Under the pieces are notes generated by a model. That model did not search any database and was not told the origin of the DNA. It worked only from the letters and a program-made list of their open reading frames with translations. A DNA stretch of 64,000 bases from Sycobia sp. Sy_11 (lineage: Eukaryota; Arthropoda; Insecta; Hymenoptera; Epichrysomallidae). Positions 1 to 12,367 of the stretch are shown piece by piece (the first letter of the stretch is position 1; each line of letters starts with the position of its first letter). Made by a program: the position numbers and the translations under genes. Where the stretch lies: contig JACCIC010000226.1 in the NCBI GenBank assembly GCA_018907035.1, positions 434,001-498,000 on the forward strand, given 5' to 3'.

Positions 1-246
1 AAGAGATTAGAGAGGGAGAGACGGATGGCCAGAGAGAGGATAGAGATGATCGAGAGATAGAGAGGAAACGAGAGAGAGCCAGAGAGATAGAGATAGATAG
101 AGAGATAGAGAGAGGGACGACGAGAGACAGAGGGAGGAGAGAGAGATACTATATATATATAATATATATATATCTATATATATATCCATTATAGTTATAT
201 ATATATATATATATCTATAATATATATATATATATATATATCTCCA
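1..246. repeat. GA-rich then TA microsatellite
   Basis: The first 150 bases are an imperfect GA/GATA purine tract. It is followed by TA dinucleotide runs interrupted by short CT-containing stretches up to about 240. No coding signal is credible here, since the long frame across it is only a product of the repeats. The tract directly precedes the left end of minisatellite element copy A. Confidence 0.9.
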
Positions 247-247
247 T

Positions 248-2036
248 ACTAGCATCTCCTGTTTCGGCTTCGCCCGAGATAATAATTTAACTGATTTCAT
301 AAATAATTCAATAATATCTACGTAAAAAGAACTCTATATATATAAAAATCTCTGTTTCTATAAATAATTGACAGTAATTTACCTATCATCGCTTCTGTAT
401 AAAAAGCTGCTTCAATGTAGCGTCCAGTTCAAAAAGTTGCTATTTTGCCGACCTTTTTATACAATATATATATGGATATTAAACACGGTTTCATGAAGAA
501 AATTGTACTTGCGAGTTCGAGCGGTAAAGAAAAGATGTGCAAGTGTCTCGAGATAACGTTTACAGAGAGTATCATGTTCGGACTATAGGAAATGTCTCAG
601 GACGACTGCTATAGAAAGTTTTGTGTTGGGGAAGTAGAATACTGTTCGAATGATGGAATACTGTTCGAATGATAGAATACTAATCTCTTCATAGAAGTTG
701 TACTGACATACCTGGATTTTGTTGCCCACCAATTATACACGATACTCCCGGTAAAGGTTGTTTCAAATCATCTGGCAATCACATTCTATCATCCAAATAC
801 GAAACTCCCCGTAGAAGTTGACCCGGCATACCTGAAGTTCATTTCCAGTAACTAAACATGATACTCGCCGTAGAAATCGTCCCGGCATAGCTGGACATCG
901 TCTTCGACCGTCCAAACACGAAATTCCCAGTAAAAGTCGTTCCAAATCATTTGCAAATCGCATTCTATTATCCGAACACGAAACTCCCCGTAGAAGTTGA
1001 CCCGACATACCTGAACATCGTTTCCTACCAACTAAACACGACAGTCCCAGTATAAGCCATTCCGAGAAAGCTAGCATCGCTTCCTAACCACTAAATACAA
1101 TACTCCCCGTAGAAGTCGTTCGGAAAGACCTAGATATCATATTTTACCGTATTAACACGAATCTTTCCATATAAGTTGATTTCCTCATACCTGGACGTCG
1201 TTTTCTATCAACTAAATACAATATTTCTCATAGAAATCGCTAAGAGACACCTGGACATCGCATTCTATTATCCGAACACACAACTGGCTATATAAATCGT
1301 CGGAAAGCAATTTCGAGGCAATTTCGAAGTGGTTGGTAGAAGAACCCTATTTTACGATTATTTCTTTTGTTCAAATTAAAAAAACAGTCTCTTGTCACAA
1401 TTTTGAAGTTAATATAACGTATAATAACAAAAATATAATTTGTGGTCACAAATTATGTTTAGTATGATTTGACATACAAAACCATTTTATAAGAGAAGAT
1501 GGAGAAAGAAAGAAAGAGAGAAAGAGAGAGAAGTGAGATTTTTCCACGTAAGAGAAAATAAAATTTACAAAAATCAAAATATCCATAAGGTTTGAGAGTA
1601 GTGTCAGATAAATCTGAAGAACAAAAAAGTTAATACCGACTAACGTCACACCTTCTTTAGGATATGAATCCCAAAATTGGATATGAACATTCGTTTGCGC
1701 TGACCTGGGATTAAAACTTTAAGCGGACTACTTTGAGTTGATGTTCGTGATTCAAGACGCCACCTACTGGCTGCTGGTGGAATTGATTGTTAAAACCATT
1801 AAATTAATTCATTGATAAAAGTAAAATGATTTTCAATGAAAAACATAGCCTATGTCCTTCCCAAGATGATATAGAATCTATATGTCAAATTTCAGAACAA
1901 TCAGTTCAGTAGTTCTTTCGGTTATCGTGTACAAACAAAAACACGCTTTGTCTTTATAAATTAGTATGAGTATGATATGAAATGATGATATGATATGATA
2001 TGATATGATATGATATGATATAATATAATATATAAG
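248..2036 (+). mobile_element. Minisatellite-bearing interspersed element, copy A
   Basis: This is a complete-looking copy of an element present at least four times in the window. It starts with ACTAGCATCTCC and the GGCTTCGCCCGAG motif, then has about 340 bp of single-copy left sequence. A 60-bp tandem array follows, with an inversion near 665-690. A 3' region of about 640 bp ends in a conserved TTCAGTAGTT...GTACAAACAAA...CTTTATAAATTAGTATGA stretch, and the element finishes in a (GATAT)n tail at about 1972-2032. No long protein frame is present, so it is non-autonomous. The pentanucleotide tail and the TCAGTAGTT/ACAAACAAA end resemble the 3' ends of RTE-type LINEs; that affiliation is inference. 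Confidence 0.75.
586..1330 (+). repeat. 60-bp minisatellite array with internal inversion (copy A)
   Basis: The GTAGAAGT-like landmark recurs at about 811, 870, 930, 990, 1050, 1109, 1169, 1230 and 1290, a period of 60 bp. Units follow the pattern tagaagtcg-tcccgacatacctgg-acatcg-ttctacc-aactaaacacgatactcccc. Left of about 670 the units are in the opposite direction (ggaagtagaatac, gacgactgctatag), so the array is two arms around an inversion point. Reading frames through it are repeat-derived and broken by stops. Confidence 0.85.
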
Positions 2037-2129
2037 GTTTGAATTTAAAAAAAATGGATATATAGAAATACTCCATAACTCACCATGGCTTAAATTATTA
2101 TGTATAATTTTAGGACCGCCGAACATCTA

Positions 2130-4425
2130 ACGGGGAATGACGCTTTAGAGCGAGCCATCAAAGCTAGTTAACACAGATGCTGGAAAAAGCTAGGAGAAAA
2201 TTTGAACAACGATCCATGGGGATTGGGGTACAAAATAATAACCGACAAATTAGACGTGTTCCGTAACATGCCTATCAGCGAGGAAATGATTGACGGTATT
2301 TCCGTCTACGGGGAATAGAGTATTGTCCATACTCTATTCCCCACTAATCCCAAACGAGAGGATGAAATCCTGGCTCCCGAGCGTTATGAAGCACTGCTCT
2401 CTACAAGGGTGAAGTTAGAGAGAGAGAGGGAGATATAGAGAGAGAGAGAGAGAGCAGTGTGCATTCTGAAGAACAACACAGAGCCCGACGGACTTCCGGC
2501 GGAAGTTCGTAGAGCGGTGGTAAAGGGCCATCCTGAACTCTTAATTGGCATGTACATATCGTGTCTTCATGCGGGAATATTTTGTCCCCAGTGGACGGAA
2601 GTAAGACTTGTACTTATAAGCAAGGGTACAGGACCATCTATTGCACCGTTGGCGTACAGACACTTTTGCATGATAGACACCGCTAGGAAACTCCTGGAAA
2701 AGCTGGTGAGATCCCGCCTACTGGCGATGCTTTTAACATCCGGCGACCTTTGCGAGAAGCAGTACTTTCAGGCTTACCGAGAGGGTAGTTCACTATAGAT
2801 GCTATCCAGGAGGTAGTGGAGACTATCAGAGCTATAGAGCGACGGAATCACTTCTCCCGGCCCGTTTGTCTTCTGGTGACACTTGATGTCAAAAACGCCT
2901 CCTCCAGATTATCGGAGGATTTATTATTTAATTATATGAAGAACAGATCTATTCTGTAGAATACGGCAGAGAGCTCCAAGCAAAAGGAGCCTGTGGCGCG
3001 GGCCAAGGCCCCATCCTGGAATATTTCCTATGATGGACCGAACGATCGGTTGGACATGCAGAAAGGCTGCTCGCTGATCAGGTTTGTGGATGATATGGCA
3101 GCTGTTATTATTACCTGCAACATGACGCTGGCACAGACGCGCCTCGATCGTAAAGTGCAAAGTTCGCCGCTGAATAAGCGATCATTAGTTGGAACGAGTG
3201 GAAGCCAAAACTGAGACCGTGCTCCTCACAAAGAAGCGCATTCCCAGAGTGCAGCCGCTAACTATTGGAGAGCTGTTGGTTCCGACCAAAGCATCCATCA
3301 AGTACCTGGGAGTGATGCTAGATACGAAGCTCAATTTCTGGAAACATATTCGGAGGTCAACGGACAAGGCGGCGATGGTGACGGCCTCCGTTTGCAGGGT
3401 CATGATCAACGTATCAGGATCACGCTCCTGGATCAGGCCGCTGCTACTGCAAGCTGTTGAACCTGGCATACTTTACGGCGTTGAAGTTTAGGCCGACGCA
3501 ATGCAATACGAAAAGCATCGCAGAGGGCAGACGCATAGCGGCTGTACAGAGGAGCTGCGCTTTTCGTCTACCGTGTTCGTATCGCATAGCCTCAGAGGTG
3601 GCTTCTCTAGTGGTTGTCGGGGATATCCCTGTAGACGTCCTGGCCCAGAAGCGGAAGTTCGTTCATCATATGAAGGGGACACTTCGCCAGGAAGACACAA
3701 AGAAGCAAGTTAGGAAGCGTTCCCTGACTTGCTCGCAGAAGGGTGGGAGCAGGATATGCGCGGAAGGTGGACCGCCAGGCTTATAGGTTAGGTGAACCCG
3801 TGAATCAGTTAGCAGCATAGGGAAGTAAATTACTATCCAACCCAGATGCTGACAGGCCACGGGTATTTGCGCGCGTACTTGCACAAGATGTGTAAAGTTG
3901 CGGACTCTGATTGTGTAAACTTTGGATCCGCAAAAGACGATGCCCATCATACATTTTTTGTGTGTAGTCCATGTGGGCGGAAGTGGGCGCAGCAGAGGGA
4001 GCTGTTGGAGGGAGATGCTGGAAGAGTCACCTCAGAAGACCTCATTCTCCTGATGCTCTCCAGCCAGCAGACATGGAGAAGGGCTGCCTATTTCGCCGAG
4101 GATATCCTCAAGCGGAAGAAGGCAGACCTTCCAGGGATTCTTCATTATTTTCGGCTGAGATTTCGAGACACTCAAAGGCGAACAACTTGATTCCCTCTTT
4201 GTAGTAATGCCTAGTGGCGGTTTCCGGGGCTGAGAGTTGAGCCAAGAAGAGGAGGTCTCCTTAGTGTGCGCCGGCCGACTCCGGCTTGTAGTTCTTTTCA
4301 GAGTTGTGTCGCGGGAATGCATCAAGGAGGTAGTTTAGAGCGTATGCCTTTGTTCATGTGATTCTCACATACTCGAGGACCGGTCCTCGGAATCCATAAG
4401 GGATTTCCTCCTCCTCTATAAAAAA
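2130..4425 (+). mobile_element. R1-clade non-LTR retrotransposon, 5'-truncated and degenerate
   Basis: Conceptual translation gives fragments of the second ORF of an R1-clade LINE in the correct order. Near 2200 is a piece reading DPWGLGYKII. At 2457-2798 is reverse transcriptase finger/palm sequence (PDGLPAEV, LVLISKG). Near 2880 is the catalytic TLDVKNA motif, and at about 3078 an FVDD box. The thumb region reads KYLGVMLDTKLNFW (about 3300). The C-terminal Cys/His motif has HTFFVC at about 3945-3965. The frames are separated by stops and shifts and the endonuclease is missing. The 3' end runs through a short untranslated region to an A/T run near 4420. It lies immediately 3' of element A and is not in ribosomal DNA. 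Confidence 0.85.
2411..2455. repeat. GA microsatellite inside the R1 remnant
   Basis: This is an imperfect (GA)n run of about 45 bp that separates the DPWG-containing segment from the reverse transcriptase segment of the LINE. It arose or expanded after the element lost function. Confidence 0.85.
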
Positions 4426-5049
4426 ATTTTTATTATTATTATTCTTTGTACTTCTAATTTGCACTAATACTACTAGCGTTATTCATTCATAATTTTGTTT
4501 AATTTTTATAACTACTATGTTTACTATTATTATCGTTATATCATTGTTTGTATCACTAATTTACACTGTAACTACTAGGTTACGAAATCAATATTCAGTG
4601 CTATTTATTTATCTTTTATATATTATGACTGTTATTGTTATTATTAGCGTTACTATCATTAATATCAATATTATTGTCTCTACAATGAAATAACATTGGC
4701 ATGTTTAAGTAACATATAGCTTAATACATACAAGAATTATTATTATAATTACTATTATTTGAATGCTTTTACATTATTAACAATTAAGTTTATTATTATT
4801 ATTATTTTTATTATTATTATTAACATAATTTTAGCATTGACATATAATACTGCTATTAGCATTTGAATTAATAAATTTAAGTTAAACTAATGATATCTAG
4901 GTTTATCAATATAACGTAGTCTTGTACGAAGTTTTTATAGCAGTTTAGATATAAGAAACCGAACATAATCATAATAATTATACGAGATGAACGGAAGAGT
5001 AACTTTTGCTATGAAGAAAAAAGTCTTTATCTCTCTCATCACCATGTAA
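4426..5049. other. AT-rich stretch, no gene seen
   Basis: This holds ATT/TAT trinucleotide runs (4428-4442, 4793-4822) and otherwise unremarkable AT-rich sequence. I see no coding signal or transposon motif. Confidence 0.7.
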
Positions 5050-5572
5050 TGTTCTGTGGAAGAAATTTCGGCGGTGCCGGATCCAGACTATAAATACAAG
5101 CCCTCGAAATGGCGGAAAGCAGACTGCCGGTCCCGTTTGTTCGGAACGTATCCAGCTAATTTCGAGACTTGAAATCGTTTCCTTGGATTAATACTCGAAT
5201 AAAAGTAAGTCAAAATAAATCTCAAACTAATTCCTACCCTGTGGGTAGTTTATATCGCATTATACGCCCTCATTTTTAGGGCAGGTAATGCTGGCTGTGC
5301 AGGCAAGGCATTGTGGTTTGACATTGCAGGCGTCGTTGAAAATAAGCGCGCTGTCCTAAGAAGTAGTTTGAAAGCCGAGAAAGCTCGTGCCACTGCTACC
5401 CTTAGGGGACATTGGACCGTCTCCTATCGAAATCCAAGCGTTTCGGATAGTGCTGCTCGGAAGTGGCCTTACCCAACGGTGTGTTCAATGCGTAATACCT
5501 CGCTTACTGAAAAGTTTCGCGACCTGCTTTGTGCATCCTCGGCTTCAGTGCGTACAAGCCTAGGCTAAAAAA
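5050..5572 (+). other. GC-richer island with TATA-like box and short unknown ORF; possible LTR remnant
   Basis: A GC-richer block in AT-rich DNA carries ACTATAAATAC at about 5087. A possible transcription start region follows 25-30 bp later, then an AATAAA-like element near 5211. A hairpin GCCCTCATTTTTAGGGC spans 5267-5283. Downstream, 5311-5568 is open for 85 codons but begins at a non-ATG codon and matches no family I recognise. The arrangement of promoter, poly(A)-like signal and hairpin could be an LTR with a scrap of internal sequence, or a pseudogene. There is no retroviral motif to decide this. Confidence 0.3.
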
Positions 5573-5671
5573 ATTACAGGGGCATCGACGGTGATTTCTC
5601 GGCATCGAATAGCCGTTTAAATTTCTGCATGGCACCGTACGTACGCCCAGACGTCGCAATAAAATATGATA

Positions 5672-5812
5672 CCCAGGTGTATCAGAACGAGTTCTACGGG
5701 TTATTTCGTGTTCGGAAAGTAAAACACGATGTCGAAATGTGTCGGGATACTTTAACGGCGAATTTCATATTCTATCATTCCAACACCAAATTTCCCAGAG
5801 AAGTCGTCTCGA
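5672..5812. repeat. Orphan fragment of the 60-bp minisatellite with both orientations
   Basis: Bases 5672-5765 match the array units in reverse direction (ccaggtgt, gttctacggg, cgtgttcgg). Bases 5766-5812 match them in forward direction (attctatcatt, ccaacacc, agagaagtcgtc). The switch of direction reproduces the inversion point of the full elements. The conserved flanks of the element are not recognisable on either side, so this is a decayed or excised core. Confidence 0.6.
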
Positions 5813-5884
5813 GTCTTACTGGCCGAACTTCGAGGAGACTTCGAGGAGGGCCATCAGTGGCTTGCTCGACCTATCGTCCATAAG

Positions 5885-7372
<1,488 letters not shown>

Positions 7373-7374
7373 TT

Positions 7375-8850
7375 ATATCTATCATATCATCATCATATCA
7401 TATCATACTAATCTATATATATGAAATATGATATATAGATTCTATATTATCTTGGAAAGGACATAGGCTATCTTTTTAATTGAAAATTATTTTACTTACA
7501 TCAATAAATTAAGTTAATGGTTTTAACAATCAGTTTCACAAGTGGCCACTAGTTGGCGTCTTGAATCATGAATATCAACTCAAAGTAGTTCACAGAAAGT
7601 ATTAATACTAGGCCAGCTCAAGCAAATGATCATATCCAAATTTGGGATTTGTATTCTAAAGAAGATGTAACGTTAGACAGTATTACCCTTTTTGTTTTTC
7701 AGGTTTATCTGACATTACTCTCGCACACTTTATGGATGTATTGATTGGATATCTCTTGATTTTTGTAAATTTTATTTTCTCTTACATGGGAAAATATTTC
7801 TCTCTCTCGATATAATGCGAGGTCCAGGTGTCTCTGGACGATTTCTAAGGGGAATATTGTATTTAGTTGTCCAAGTATGAGGAAATCGACTTCTATGGAA
7901 AGATTCGTGTTAAGACGGTAGAATACGATACCAGGTGTTTCCGAACGACTTCTATGGGGAGTATTGTGTTTAGTCGTTAGGAAGTAATGTCTAGCTTTCA
8001 CGACACGACTTCTATTAGGACTATCGTATTTAGTTGGTAGGAAACGTTGTTCAGATTGGTCCGGTCAACTTCTGGATGAGAGAATGCGATATTCAGGTAT
8101 CACTGCATGACTTCTACTGAGTATATTGTATTTAGTTTATAGAAAATGACGTTCAGGTATGTAGGAACGACTTCTCTGGGAAGCCTCGTGTTGGCACGGT
8201 AGAAGACGACTTCCAGATGTTTTGGAGCGACTTGTACGGGGAATGTCGTGCTTGGACGGTAGAAGACGATGTCTAGGTATGACGGGACGACTTCAATGGA
8301 GAGTTTCATGTCGGGACGTTAGAATAGGATATCCAGATGTTTTGGAACGACTTCTACGGGGAATGTCTAAGAAACTTCTATGAAGATTCGTATTTTATCA
8401 TTCAAACACACATTCCTAGTAAAAGTCATTCCGGGACACCTGGACATCGTATTCTACCTCCCCAACAAAAAACTCTATAGCAGTCGTCGCAAGACACGCC
8501 CTATAGTCCTAACATGATACTCTCTGTAAACGTCGTCTCGAGATGTTTGGACATCTTTTTCTACCACTCGAACTCGAAAGTATAATTTACTCCATAAAAG
8601 CCGTATTCAATATACATATATATGTATATGAAATACGGTTGTACATTCTGTATATACATACTGTATATACAGAAGCAACTATAGGTGAATTACAGTCAAT
8701 TATTTATAGTAATATAGATTTTTATATATAGAGTACTTTAATTACTTTACTTTAGTGTACTTTACTTACTTTACCTAGATATTATTGAATTGTTTAAGAA
8801 ATCGGTTAAATTATTATGTCGGGCGAAATCGAAAGGGGGCTGCTAGTTAC
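7375..8850 (-). mobile_element. Minisatellite-bearing interspersed element, copy B (inverted)
   Basis: Read on the minus strand this copy has the same plan as copy A. The left end GTAACTAGCAGCCCC with TTCGCCCGAC lies at 8850-8815, followed by single-copy left sequence. A short arm of 60-bp units follows, then an inversion near 8370-8395 and the long arm of units. A 3' region at 7803-7413 includes the ACCTTCTTTAG and TGACCTGG-like blocks seen in A and D. The (GATAT)n-type tail is at about 7380-7412. It is non-autonomous with no intact protein. It differs from A in that the TCAGTAGTT end motif is shortened. Confidence 0.72.
7805..8560 (-). repeat. 60-bp minisatellite array with inversion (copy B)
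   Basis: The GACTTCTA landmark occurs at 7888, 7948, 8008 and 8068, then at 8109, 8169, 8229, 8289 and 8349. This is exact 60-bp spacing except for one 19-bp loss. Beyond about 8370 the units switch direction (tagtaaaagtcattccgggacacctggac). On the minus strand one frame through the units at 8100-8309 reads as a 20-residue repeat of the form VVP-YLD-VFYR-NT. Confidence 0.9.
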
Positions 8851-8854
8851 ATAA

Positions 8855-10298
8855 TAATTTGAAATACATTTTATGATAATTTCTATCGAATAAGCTCTAG
8901 TATATGGCTATCAAATTAATGAATAAATAATTTACTTCAACGTTTTGCAGTTTATAAATAAAGTTCATATATGACGTCCCGCTTTTTATATTTCCTTATT
9001 CATTTCATGTGCATTGAATCATATTAGTACTTAACAACTATTAATTGCGCTGTATATATAACATTTTAATATGCTGCTCAAGAACATGGCCACATCAAGG
9101 ATGCCTCGAGGTTTCACGTCTAAAGTGGAGCGTAGTACTATAGCAATGTGTGCACCCTCTTATTAAAGGACCAAAAGTTCGCCGGGCTTCCTCCTACACT
9201 ATCTCTCCTCGCGCGCTGGTCGTATGAAGCTTTTAATGAAAATTCAAGGACATCTGGTCTAGTACAATGAGAAAAAAGACCGTTAAATTTCAGGGCGAGT
9301 GTGGGTGGAATTTTCGTTCTTCTTCGCGTGCTTACTGGTGGTTTGGTTGCAGACGCATAAATAAATGAATTAGCGACTATGTTTACTATTTTTTTTCTTC
9401 AATTACTTAGGATTCCATTATCTTTATTCACGATGGTCCGAAAACACGAAGTGTGTAGATAGGCAAAAATGAGAATAAAAATAAATTGTTATAGTGTAGC
9501 CGTGACTCTATACGCACGGGTGTATTTAAAAATTGAAAAATCCTGTAGCTCTGAAGGGTGAAACATCAAACGCGATTCAGATTAGTTCGTTAGAAGCACC
9601 GATTTTAGTTCACTAACAAATACTTTTTGGTTATTGTATAATATTTATAAATATAAGATTATTATCTGCAATTTTTCTAGTTTCCGATTACAGATGTGTA
9701 GGAATCCCTGTGTTGAAAAGTTTCACACGAAATTCGATCTCAAATTATTTGGAAGTGTTTGAAACGAGTAATAGTAAAATTATTTAACTAAATGATTTAA
9801 TTTTAAATTATTAATAAATAAATTAACACATTCTAAACGGTAATTATAGTGTGTAAAATGACGGAAACAAACAGTCTCAAAGGGGAGAAAAGAATTCAAA
9901 CTCCATGCTCGGCGGAAACGTTCAAAGATCGTCAGAGCCAGAGCGTTGAATTCAAAGATAATTTAATGCAAAGTCTCGAAATTATGCGAAGAGAATCACA
10001 GACGCGTCGAACAGGGGAGGAGAATAGTAAATCATATTAACATCTCCTGACTGTGGACTCTTCGGTGACTCCTAAGCACTCAAAATTATAAACAGTGAAA
10101 ATACGCTTATGTTCACTGAACGCACTTATTTCAGGATGATTCCCTAGATATAAATTGAAAATTATAAGAACTATTAAATACAAGCTCTCAATAATAATTT
10201 TGATTTACCTTACCAAGCGTGCTATTACCAGTATTGGAAGCAAATTAATAAATATTTTAATCAATCTCAGTCTTTCTACTATAATATATTATCTAAAA
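8855..10298. other. Intergenic stretch, no confident gene
   Basis: A GC-richer patch lies at about 9090-9340. A 61-codon hydrophilic frame starts at the ATG at 9858 and ends at 10040. Neither matches a family I recognise, and no splice context supports the frame strongly. Confidence 0.5.
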
Positions 10299-10300
10299 TA

Positions 10301-10620
10301 ATGACAGTAAGACTATCCTTGTTTATGTTCACCCCCGTAGAATCAGAAATAAAACTTATTATTACAATAAATTCTATTAAAAATTAAAAATTAAAATAAA
10401 ATTAATAATAAAATAAAAATAAAAAAATAAATAAAATGAAATAAAAATAATAAAAATAATATTTTATGTTAGTAAAGGACAACCTGACTGTCCTCACCAC
10501 CTTAAATTTAAAATCACCTTGGTGTCAGACGTTTCGAACCACTACGGTTCATCTTCAGGAACTAAATTGTACTTTGGAAGTAATGCGTAACAAGACTATG
10601 TCTCTTTCAGGTATTGTACA
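10301..10620 (-). mobile_element. Penelope-like element terminal fragment
   Basis: Two arms of an inverted repeat flank an AT-rich filler. The left arm at 10301-10340 reads GACAGTAAGACTATCCTTG and ends in CACCCCCGTAG. The opposite arm at 10474-10492 reads AAAGGACAACCTGACTGTC. The same inverted arms flank the Penelope-type reverse transcriptase fragment at 30.5-30.8 kb, which is the reason for this assignment. Next to the right arm lies a block whose minus strand reads CCTGAAGATGAACC...GGTTCGAAACGTC, typical of Penelope-like termini. No coding sequence of the element remains. Confidence 0.5.
10521..10560 (-). ncRNA. Hammerhead-ribozyme-like motif
   Basis: On the minus strand the motif has the core box CTGAAGA, a 5-bp stem GAACC/GGTTC closed by GTAGT, then GAAAC and a GTC cleavage-type triplet. 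This order (CUGANGA, stem II, GAAA, very short stem III, UH) is that of the minimal hammerheads known from Penelope-like retroelements. Stem I pairing next to the core is weak (a mismatch and a G-U), so activity may be lost or may need dimerisation. Confidence 0.35.
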
Positions 10621-10652
10621 CAATACCTCAGAAAACTCTGAATAAGGATATC

Positions 10653-10654
<2 letters not shown>

Positions 10655-10699
<45 letters not shown>
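10655..10699. repeat. TA microsatellite
   Basis: This is a perfect (TA)n run of about 22 units. Confidence 0.97.
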
Positions 10700-10702
<3 letters not shown>

Positions 10703-12112
10703 GTTATGGAAGTTTCCTAAAAATAACAAAAATTATAAACATTCTCAAAGTGTTTATAAATATTATTTTTATAAATGTAGCTATATAATGTGTAGGTATA
10801 TATGTATGTATGGAGTATAGTGTACTTTTGCATTGCTGTGTATATAATATTATAATAGGTGCGTATGATCGTTAATAGTTTCAGGATATAAATAATTGAC
10901 TGTAGTCTTGATCAAAAATTCGGATGACTAGATCAGAAATTTAAGCCGACTCCATTAGTAAAGGAATATGCCATCAGTAGACTGTTTCAATTTATTTGCA
11001 ATTATCTGTTGTAACTATGGCTGAAAGCTTTTTAATATACTATTTTATAATAATAAAACCAAGGCTTATCTTGATTATTAGTCATGTATCATGTCTCGAA
11101 TATTGTTCCGAAATGTTGATAAAACAATACCATCTCGAGACTGACTTTATTATCTTTCCGAACTCTAGGAAGAATTCATTTTGCCGTGTTGTATATATAT
11201 ATATATGTATATTTGTATATTTGTTGTTTTTTTCGTTTTGGTTTTTAAAATCTTGCTGCTCGCTTAGTTCTCGCAGTAGCTTTGGCTATACTTCCCTTGC
11301 GAAATGAGATGTTCCTAAAGAAAAAATTTGCTTCTTATGTATTTAGACTCATAGAATACGTATACTGAGGTCTTTTTTTAAATTAGTTAGTTCTTTTTTA
11401 TGAGTCCGCGCGTGATTGACATTTATTTGTAAAATATATTATTATGAATTTTCAGAAATAATTTTTAACCTACTCATGTAATATTTAAATACTCATCTTG
11501 TGTTATCTGCTTATTAGAATTTGATATCAAGGTCATACTCATTTTAATATCTATTCTACATCTACTTATTATACTTTTATTAACACTTTTAAAAATCTAA
11601 AAGATATGCCATTTGTTACGCATGTACAAAATGACGTAGAAATAAATTCGGCATAGTACTGAATTTAGAAAAATAATTTATATAATATTTTTATAAAATA
11701 CATATAAGATTTATAAGTTGTAATTTTCTTAAGATGCTAAAAACACGTCAAATTCGCCTAACTATTTTACTATTATTACGCTATAATAATTGAATTAACT
11801 GATTACATACTATATCAAACGGTTACAAAACATGTAGTTTCTAGCTTAATAATTTTTCAAAAATTTTTTTTTATTTGTATGAGATTTGGTTGAAATGTAC
11901 GAACAATAATTATACATTTATTTGTGGCTTTGCTGATTGGAATTTGGAATTCGCTTTTGGAATATTTTTAATTTTCATGATGAAAGCGGCACAGAATTTA
12001 CCTCGGAAAGACCTAAGAAACTTTTTTTTATTTTTCAAATAAAATCTGTAAATTTCATTAGAATTTACGTATCTATTCTATACATTTTTTAATTGTGCAA
12101 TATACATTTTTT
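10700..12112. other. AT-rich intergenic stretch, no gene seen
   Basis: The stretch is AT-rich with short TA runs near 11191-11215. The 103-codon frame at 10996-11307 has low-complexity composition and no recognisable motif. Confidence 0.6.
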
Positions 12113-12114
12113 AA

Positions 12115-12318
12115 TTCGGCTTCGCCCGAGAGAATAATTTAATCGATTTCATAAACAATTTAATAATATCTAAGTAAAAATACTCTATATATATGTATAA
12201 AAATCTATATCTCTATAAATAATTGACCGTAATTTACCTATCGTCGCTTCTGAATAAAAAGCTGCTTCAATGTAGCGTCCACTTCAAAAAGATGATATTT
12301 GGCCGATTATTTTATACA

Positions 12319-12367
<49 letters not shown>

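Noticed and set aside
763..1077. 104-codon minus-strand frame across the 60-bp array
   Set aside because: It has no start context or conservation beyond the DNA repeat; open frames follow from the 60-bp period.
7839..8360. CRISPR-like regular spacing
   Set aside because: There are no distinct repeats and spacers: the whole 60-bp unit is repeated. The DNA is also eukaryotic, so this is a minisatellite.
9858..10040. 61-codon hydrophilic frame starting at an ATG
   Set aside because: It has no signal, domain, splice or promoter support, and its length is within noise.
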